A stretch of DNA of 64,000 nucleotides from Delphinapterus leucas. Taxonomy: Eukaryota; Chordata; Mammalia; Artiodactyla; Monodontidae. Positions 57,610 to 64,000 of this stretch are shown piece by piece (within the stretch, counting starts at the first letter, position 1; each line of letters opens with the position of its first letter). The DNA lies in assembly GCF_002288925.2 (NCBI RefSeq), contig NW_022098045.1, positions 5,553,519 through 5,617,518 on the forward strand. The letters are read 5' to 3'. Under the pieces are notes generated by a model. It had not been told where the DNA came from. It searched no databases and worked only from the letters and a program-made list of their open reading frames with translations. Both the position numbers and the translations under genes were made by a program.

Positions 57610-58566
57610 GTGAGTGGGCCCACCCGGGATCGCGGAGCTTCTTTGTTCATGGTCGGGACTGCGAAGAGCGATGTCAGAGTGCCCACCCCTCAGCTTGGGG
57701 AGCGATTCCGGTCCTGCCCTCAGCCCTGGGGCAGTGGGCGCCCAGAGGCGGAGAGATGCTGATGGGATGGATGGATGGAGGGTCGAGGAGGCTGAAGACA
57801 GTTCTTTGGTGTCCCCCCCCCCCTCATTTTGTCACGGTGGCTCGCTGGGGTGGTTCTTCTTGGATTGACAGCTCCGGGTCTCCGCAGAGTTGCGGAATCA
57901 GGGCATCGGTGGATGGAAGGGTATTGTCTGGGCACGGGGCGGGCTGCCGACCGGGTGGGCCGCGCCACTCCAGCGCTCTCTGGGACCTAGGTCTCCGCCC
58001 CTCGGGTTTTGTTCAGAGGAGGCGCTGCCGAAGCGGATGGGGAAGGCTTTGGGGCTGGACTCCAGCGAGAGGGGCTTCTGGAAATGGGCTCCGCGGGAGG
58101 GGCGGGGCTCGGGAGTCTCCTCCCTCCGGTTCTTTGTTCAGTCGCGAGACTTTCCCTCCCCCCACGTTGTGCAAAGCCCTACCTCCCGGACCCGCTGCCC
58201 TCGGAGCCCCCAGTGCGTTCCACTGGGCAGAAACTCCTCCGCCTGCGACTTCAGGTGGGGCGGACCGTCCGGACACCGCCGCCAGAGGACAGTTTCCTGT
58301 TTGTGAAACGGCTGGGAGACCGGGGCTGGCCGGTCTGACCCAGCTCTAGCCGGCGGACGTGACCACGGCCCCTCCCCCTGCCACACCTCCCTGGCGGTGG
58401 GGGAGGATTGCTCCGGGGTTCGGCTGGACGTGACTGGTGCCCTCACCCGCTTTTCTCTGGGGTGTGCTGGGGCGCCCCTCGCTGGAGGTATTGGCTCCAG
58501 CTCTTTTGTGCTTCCCCCCCCCAACTCCAGGATACATTCTAACTGTGTGTGGTGTCTTTGCTACAG
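57610..58566 (+). other. CCNG2: CCNG2 intron 1 (GC-rich)
   Basis: 957 bp of CpG-rich DNA between the non-coding exon and the start codon. It carries numerous GC boxes and could contribute enhancer or alternative start activity, as first introns in CpG islands often do. No repeat is visible in it. Confidence 0.8.
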
Positions 58567-58704
58567 ATGAAGGATTTGGGGGCAGAGTACTTGGCCGGTC
58601 GTGAAGGGGTCCAGCTCTTCGGATTGTTGAACCTCTACCTAGAACAGGAACAGAGATTCCAACCTCGAGAAAAAGGGCTGAGCTTGATCGAGGCTACCCC
58701 GGAG
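58567..58704 (+). CDS. CCNG2: CCNG2 exon 2 (residues 1-46)
   Basis: The acceptor ctttgctacag directly precedes ATG AAG; the donor is gtaagt at 58705. It encodes the N-terminal region before the cyclin box, including LLNLYLEQEQRFQPREKGL. Ends in phase 0. Confidence 0.95.
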
Positions 58705-61688
58705 GTAAGTCCCAGGAAAGATAACTTGCTCTAGTCGCTGACAGGGCTTGGGCAGATAACTTTAATTTTTTTTTTTTTCTTTTTTTTAGTTGAATCTAGA
58801 CTAAAGGCTGCAAAGTTTCTTAAGACCACAAGTGGTCGTCCTAGAGTACTAAGATAAATCTTAATACAGGGTCATGCTTTTGTTTCTTAGCAAGAATGAG
58901 AGTGATACTAAATCTAGGGAAGTGTGGCTTCAAATGTGGCACCCCCCCAGCCTGCAGCTTCAGAGTGGGAGACTCCCTGGGAATTGAGCAGGTCATTTGT
59001 GGAAATACCCTCTGCCTGTGCAATACTTCTGTATAGTAGGCTCTTAAGTGATTTTTTTTTTTAAAGAAAACAAGCAAGGAACCTTCTAGATGTCCATTAC
59101 AAGGGAATTGAATTATGTTTGCTCTTATCCTCTGGAAGTGTGGCAACAGTTTGCTTTATATTGAATTGCTGAATGTCTTTTATGATGTATATTTTTAAAA
59201 AGCAGTGTTGTATACACATTTTGTATCTGAAAAATTGTAGTGTTTTGTATTCTTGAAGATGCAGGGGAAAAATTTACCTTATTTGAATCTGTGTGTATTG
59301 TCCATTGTAGTTCTAAGACAGTCATAAACTTTGGCTCTTGGTTTTTGTTGCAGAATGATAACACTTTGTGTCCAAGATTGAGAAATGCCAAAGTAGAAGA
59401 TTTAAGGAGTTTAACCAACTTTTTTGGATCTTGCACTGAAACTTTTGTCCTGGCTGTCAATATTTTGGACAGATTCTTGGCTCTTATGAAGGTATTTCAT
59501 CGTTTTTATAAATAAAACTTCATTTTTTTATACCCAGTGCCTAGCACGATGCCTAGAATACAAGGTTTCAGTAAATATTTGGCAAATGAATGTAATTATG
59601 TCACTATACATAAACATTTTTAATATTTGGAATTGTGATCTTTAGTCCAGATTAAGAAGCTACAAAAGTAAGTGTATTATTGTATCTTAAGTTAGGTTTT
59701 CCTGTACCTCTTACATACCTTCTCTTTAAGGATGTGAAAAAATGAAGACTACTGTTTTTTTAGGTGTTTCTATATACATAGCTCTCAAAATAAGGTTTTC
59801 ATATTTTCATCTTCTGTTATGTTTCTGTTGAGCCTAGGTGTTTTTAAACACTTGAAACATGGCAAATGGAAGTATAGCAGTATGTTAAAGGGGACCTATT
59901 GCCTTCACTATGAGAAATCTTTTCCAAGCAGGGAGCCACAGCCTTATTAACAATCACCAGCAAGTCATATGATAGCACTTTTATGTGGAATCCAAAATAC
60001 GACACAAATGAACCTATCAGTGAAACAGAAACAGAATCAGGGACATAGAGAGTAGACTGGTGGTTGCCAGGGGGAGGGGAGTGGGAGAGGGTAGGAGTGG
60101 GAGTTTGGGATTGGCAGATGCAAACTAGTATATAGAGAATGGATAAACAACAAGGTCCTACTGTATGGCACAGGGAACTATATTCAATATCCTGTGGTAA
60201 ACCATAATGGAAAAGAATATGAAAAAGAATGTGTATATATAGGTATAACTGAATCACTTTGCTGTACAGCAGTAATTAACATTGTAATTCAGCTATACTT
60301 CAATAAAAAATAAATTTAAAAAAAAAACAGTTACCAGTAACTGTTAAATGTGGTGATACTTCTGCCAGTAGGATTGCTGTCAGCTGCTGGGTCAGTTTTC
60401 AGGGCACTGAAAAGGGAAGCCATCTGTCCATGGCAGCTTGTACATATGCTCTACTCTGCACATCTGATGCAATATCTCGGGGAAATTTGCAGTGAAGTAT
60501 GGGATGATTCTTAAATAGATAAGAAGATACAAAGATGAATGTATTATTTTTATATCCAAAGAGGTATATTTTCTTGGTGTTGGAAGGCTTAATTTATTTT
60601 GGGGGAGGTTGTACTATTATGAATTTCATAAGTTTGAAATATAATGTATAACTGTGAGAAACCTAGCTTTTGAACTTGCATTAAAAATTTTTACCTGCAT
60701 TTAAATTAAGTAATTTAAATGCTGAAAATGTCTTTTTTGTTTTTTAAAGGGAGGTTAAGAGAGCTTAAAATGTAAAAACGATTAAGTATAACTGTGTGTA
60801 AGGGTAAGTGCGGGGAAGCAGCTTGATTGTGTTCTGTCTTAAGAATAGGGGCTCATTACAATATTCTTTTTTTTTTTTTTTTTTTTTACAATATTCTTTT
60901 AAGTGTGTGCTTTGCTAAGTTAAAGTGACAATTGTTGGAAGAAATGTTTTGTTCTTTGTTTTTCAGGTGAAACCTAAACATTTGTCCTGCATTGGAGTCT
61001 GTTGTTTTTTGCTGGCTGCTAGAATAGTTGAAGAAGAATGCAATATTCCATCTACTCTTGATGTAATCCGGATTAGCCAATGTAAATGTACTGCTTCTGA
61101 CATAAAACGGATGGAAAAAATCATTTCAGAAAAATTGCACTATGAATTGGAAGCTACTACTGCCTTAAACTTTTTGCACTTATACCATACTATAGTACTT
61201 TGTCATACTTCAGAAAGGTAGGCGGGATTAAAATTTAAGATTTTCTACTTGAGCATTGCTATAAGTAACAGTAAAGAATTAGAACTCTAGTGAAATTTGT
61301 TTTTACCTGCTCCAAACTTTCAGCTTGGACTTTTAATAAGTCCTTAGAATTGTTTAAATCTTTAGAAGTTTAATAAATAAATATTTTGTTCTTTCTTTTC
61401 ATTGTATAGGAAAGAAATACTGAGCCTTGATAAACTGGAAGCTCAGCTGAAAGCTTGCTGCTGCCGACTTATCTTTTCAAAAGCAAAAGTAAGTCAATTT
61501 CTTTCTTATATATATCTCACAGTTTCTGTTTTTCCCCCCGCAGTTTCCATTTTGAATTAAAAAAATTATTTTTCTTCTTTTTCTTGTAGCCATCTGTATT
61601 AGCTTTGTGCCTTCTCAATTTGGAAGTAGAAACTTTGAAATCCATTGAATTATTGGAAATTCTTCTGCTTGTTAAAAAACATTCCAAG
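58567..61688 (+). CDS. CCNG2: Cyclin G2, 5' part of the gene (exons 2-6 of the coding region)
   Basis: Atypical cyclin that restrains proliferation, associated with protein phosphatase 2A B' subunits and cell-cycle arrest (established for the family), found in cytoplasm, nucleus and at centrosomes. Joined exons 58567-58704, 59354-59491, 60967-61217, 61410-61488 and 61590-61688 give 705 nt, 235 codons without a stop, reading MKDLGAEYLAG at the start and LLEILLLVKKHSK at the window's last exon. Every junction has AG/GT and the reading phase is kept (0, 0, 2, 0, 0). The cyclin box spans roughly residues 50-150 (FVLAVNILDRFLALMK, then KPKHLSCIGVCCFLLAARIV). Residues match cyclin G2 rather than cyclin G1 (for example TASDIKRMEKIISEKLHYEL). 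A normal protein is 344 residues, so about 109 C-terminal residues, including the acidic/PEST tail, lie outside the window. The start is the first ATG of exon 2, immediately after the acceptor. Confidence 0.97.
59354..59491 (+). CDS. CCNG2: CCNG2 exon 3 (residues 47-92)
   Basis: Acceptor ttgttgcag, donor gtattt at 59492 (a weaker donor than the others). Encodes the first half of the cyclin box, with NAKVEDLRSLTNFFGSCTET. Exactly 138 nt, the same length as exon 2, phase 0 at both ends. Confidence 0.95.
59963..60330 (+). mobile_element. L1 3' end in CCNG2 intron 3
   Basis: Sense-oriented L1 3' UTR: aatgaacctatcagtgaaac, agagtagactggtggttgcc, caaggtcctactgtatggca, cagggaactatattcaatat, tgctgtacagcagtaattaa and caataaaaaataaatttaaa. 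Intron 3 is about 1.5 kb; this accounts for a quarter of it. It carries an AATAAA-like signal in the sense direction of the gene. Confidence 0.85.
60856..60900 (-). repeat. Poly(T) insertion flanked by a 15-bp duplication
   Basis: ttacaatattctttt occurs at 60856-60870 and again at 60886-60900, separated by T only. It looks like a retroposed A tail (antisense) with its target duplication and nothing else. It ends 66 bp before the exon 4 acceptor region. Confidence 0.85.
60967..61217 (+). CDS. CCNG2: CCNG2 exon 4 (residues 93-176)
   Basis: Acceptor gtttttcag, donor gtaggc at 61218. Carries the second half of the cyclin box and ISQCKCTASDIKRMEKIISE. The Arg codon AGG is split across the next junction. 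Confidence 0.95.
61410..61488 (+). CDS. CCNG2: CCNG2 exon 5 (residues 176-202)
   Basis: Acceptor cattgtatag, donor gtaagt at 61489. Encodes KEILSLDKLEAQLKACCCRL then IFSKAK. Three cysteines in a row stand where human cyclin G2, as I recall it, has Cys-Asn-Cys. Confidence 0.95.
61590..61688 (+). CDS. CCNG2: CCNG2 exon 6 (residues 203-235)
   Basis: Acceptor tttttcttgtag, donor gtaaat at 61689. Encodes PSVLALCLLNLEVETLKSIE and the leucine-rich helix LLEILLLVKK. Intron 5 before it is only 101 bp. The next exon, expected to start near INDTEFFYWREL, is not in the window. Confidence 0.95.
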
Positions 61689-61997
61689 GTAAATATCTTC
61701 AGAACTTATTCTTTAAAGCAAGTTTTGTCCTAGTGTCTTATTTTATCTTTTCTGTAGTGACTTAATCATTAAGTAACACTTTATGGGGCTCTTAACTGTT
61801 ACTCATTTATTCTTGTATCTTAAGTGTTGATGTTCTACAAATGCAGCTTCAACCCAGACAGTATTAAGCTGGAAGGGAACCCGGTCACTTAGGCTAGCTT
61901 CTTTCTGCGTTTAGACATCCCTTCTGTAGTCTTCTTGCCAGTTGGTAATACAGCGGTCTACATTGCCCCATGCATGTTGTTGTAAAATGCGTATTAA

Positions 61998-62308
61998 GGG
62001 CTTCCCTGGTGGTGCAGTGGTTAGGAATCCACCTGCCAATGCAGGGGACACGGGTTCGAGCCCTAGTCCAGGAGCATCCCACATGCCGCAGAGCAACTAA
62101 GCCCATGCTCCACACTGCTGAGCCTGTGCTCTAGAGCCCACGAGCCGCAACTGCTGAGCCCGTGCTCCGCAACAAGAGAAGCCACCACAATGAGAAGCCT
62201 GTGCTCTGCAACGAAGAGTAGCCCCCACTCGCCACAGCTAAAGAAAGCCTGTGTGTAGCAATGAAGACCCAACACAGCCAAAAATAAAAAATAAATTTAT
62301 TAAAAAAT
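61998..62308 (+). mobile_element. CHR-type SINE, long class, in CCNG2 intron 6
   Basis: Full long form, gggcttccctggtggtgcag to an aaaataaaaaataaatttat tail. Flanks aaaatgcgtattaa (61984-61997) and aaaacgcatattaa (62309-62322) are a target duplication with two transitions. Confidence 0.95.
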
Positions 62309-62424
62309 AAAACGCATATTAAGAAGTAGAGTTAGTAAATGCACGAATGGCATCCCATTACATCTGTAGGACTGAGTCATCGTCCCTTTGGTAGCATTAC
62401 CAAGATAACATCAGCTATGTTTTT

Positions 62425-62649
62425 TTTTTGTTTTTTTTTTTGTTTTGTTTTTTTTGCGGTACACGGGCCTCTCACTGTTGTGGCCTCTCCTGTTGCAAAG
62501 CACAGGCTCCGGATGCACAGGCTCAGTGGCCATGGCTCACGGGCCTAGCCGCTCCATGGCATGTGGGATCTTCCCGGACTGGGGCATGAACCCGTGTCCC
62601 CTGTATCAGCAGGCGGACTGTCAACCACTGTGCCACCAGGGAAGCCCTG
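62425..62649 (-). mobile_element. CHR-type SINE, short class, in CCNG2 intron 6
   Basis: Antisense to the gene. An interrupted T tail, then gcggtacacgggcctctcac. Duplication gctatgttttt at 62414-62424 and 62650-62660. Confidence 0.94.
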
Positions 62650-64000
62650 GCTATGTTTTTCTTTCAAACTCCTTTGTCAGGCTAGCCTGATAAGTTTTTT
62701 CAATCATAAAGAGGTGTAAACGGAACATAAGCACAGTCCTTTTTCTTACACTGATAGTCTAGTTGGAGAAGTGTGGAACTGAACACGAAGCAGGGTGTTC
62801 TGTCATTTACTGTCTGTGTCGCAGTCCTGTAGGGTCTGTGTCTGAACATAGGCAATAGTTCGGGATTTGGTTAGCAGAGAAGTAGGGTAGACCGTGAGAG
62901 GCACAATGACTTGGAACCTGGTTCTACCAAAACAATCTTAGACAGTGGAAGTTTGGGCAGCAAAGGCTTACGGCTAGGAAGATGGTGGACTAGAAGGGTT
63001 TGGGAATCATTTTAGGGTAGGTTTTTAGATAGAATATCTAGGTGATAGTCACAAGCAGGAAGTAGTACACCCAACTCAGTGGTTTTTAGAGGCCAAGCAT
63101 GGAAATGAGGCAAAGAGTCACGAATGACCAAGATTTGGACCTAATGGTGGAGAGAATATTGGTACCATTGAGGGAAATTGGAGAGAAGTTAACTGTGATC
63201 AAAGAAGTATGATTTTAGGTACTTGTATACCTTTCAGATAGGTAGATGTCTAGCAGATACTTGGCAGTCTGGACTAAAAACTCCAGATAAATTATAGTTG
63301 GAGATTGAGATTAGCAATTTCCCATGAGGAAATAATAGTTGAAACCGTAAGAAATTTTGGGGAGTCCTTTGCTTAGCGGTTGATTAAAACTCTGGGTTTT
63401 CAGTGTTGGCAGTTTCCCCACGTAGGGGATGTAGGAGGTGATGTCAGGAGAATAAGAGAGTGGTAGAAGCCAGGCTACCAGGGGATTAAGATGTGACTGG
63501 ATTAGGTGGAAATGGAGGCCAAGATGATATAAAATCATGATCTGTTTTCTGGTCAAGTACATGCAACGTGAAGCATTGTGTTTTAATACGTAACTTCCAG
63601 CTTTTGTTTTAATCACGAATTTACTAGTTTGAATCTAAACCTTTTATAATAATGTCATCTGGAAACATCTTTGGTGAAAATTGATTCCATGAAATAAATT
63701 AGGGCACTCCCCAGTGGTGGAGGAACTGTGCCCTTCTGGGGGAATTCCTCTTCTCTCACACTGCCAACTTCTCCATTTGCATATATCTGGTGTCTTAATG
63801 TAAATACGTATTTTAGCAATCCAAGTCATGCTATGTTACAGAAACATAAGTTATGTTAAATTCCTTTGCATTGCGACTGTCAAAGTATATACTTGATAAT
63901 TGATTTATTAACAGACCTAGTGTTTTTAGGTGAGTGTGCTTTCTTAAGACAGGCAGAGTATTCTCTGTATTGAATCCTATGTAAACGATTTATACCTGTG

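Larger units (their letters stand above)
56650..58500. promoter_or_regulatory. CpG island covering the CCNG2 promoter, exon 1 and intron 1
   Basis: Composition changes sharply from AT-rich intergenic DNA to GC-rich, CpG-dense sequence, densest at 57230-58350. Long frames on both strands here (for example 253 codons at 57588-58349) are a by-product of high GC and few stop codons. Such islands usually mark broadly expressed promoters and are often divergent. Confidence 0.88.
61689..64000 (+). other. CCNG2: CCNG2 intron 6 (continues past the window)
   Basis: Two SINEs in opposite orientation occupy 61998-62308 and 62425-62649. The stretch 62700-63560 has old-repeat texture (gaagatggtggactagaagg, gggaatcattttagggtagg, gtagatgtctagcagatact) that I cannot name. 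No further CCNG2 exon is visible up to 64000. Confidence 0.8.

Noticed and set aside
57297..57686. 129-codon minus-strand frame in the CpG island, suggesting a divergent gene
   Set aside because: Proline/arginine-rich translation typical of GC-rich DNA; no splice structure or homology. A divergent non-coding transcript remains possible but is not shown by sequence.
57588..58349. A 253-codon + strand open frame, the longest in the window
   Set aside because: It crosses the exon 1 splice donor into intron 1 of CCNG2, lies in a GC-rich CpG island where stop codons are rare, overlaps long frames on the other strand, and has no recognisable domain.

Overview
The window is mammalian nuclear DNA, almost certainly from a cetacean (dolphin or whale). 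I see about 25 copies of the tRNA-Glu-derived CHR-type SINE that is abundant in cetaceans (start gcttccctggtgg, B-box-like gggttcgtgcccc, A-rich tail), plus the 3' ends of cetartiodactyl L1 elements and a mariner-type miniature element of a kind known from cetartiodactyls. Nothing looks bacterial or viral in gene density or layout, and no operons or CRISPR arrays are present.

The only convincing functional gene is the 5' two-thirds of CCNG2 (cyclin G2), on the + strand at the right end. A CpG-rich promoter and non-coding first exon end at a splice donor at 57609/57610. Coding exons follow at 58567-58704, 59354-59491, 60967-61217, 61410-61488 and 61590-61688. Together they encode residues 1-235; the remaining roughly 109 residues of a normal 344-residue cyclin G2 lie beyond the right edge. 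The promoter has three same-strand CCAAT boxes, a CACGTG E-box, GC boxes and two CAAAACAA (FoxO insulin-response-type) elements, which fits the known quiescence and FoxO control of CCNG2.

The left 56 kb reads as intergenic DNA, in human synteny the SEPTIN11-CCNG2 interval (synteny is from general knowledge). It is a layered deposit of mobile elements: old L1, MIR, MER5/MER20 and MaLR LTR fragments; a processed PPIA (cyclophilin A) pseudogene at about 14.5-15.3 kb split by a SINE; a hAT/Charlie-like DNA transposon remnant at about 34.7-36.9 kb carrying two SINEs and a smaller nested element; and an antisense ERVL-type pol remnant at about 39.0-41.8 kb. Many CHR SINEs keep target-site duplications of 10-16 bp, so the order of insertion can be read directly.

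I did not find a new gene system. The unexplained structures most worth checking are a 61-bp near-perfect palindrome at 23431-23491, a poly(T)-only insertion with a 15-bp duplication just upstream of CCNG2 exon 4, a target sequence present four times around two successive SINE insertions near 50.1-50.7 kb, and an inverted SINE pair inside CCNG2 intron 6. Repeat family names rest on remembered consensus sequences, not on a database search; stretches I could not assign are listed as such.
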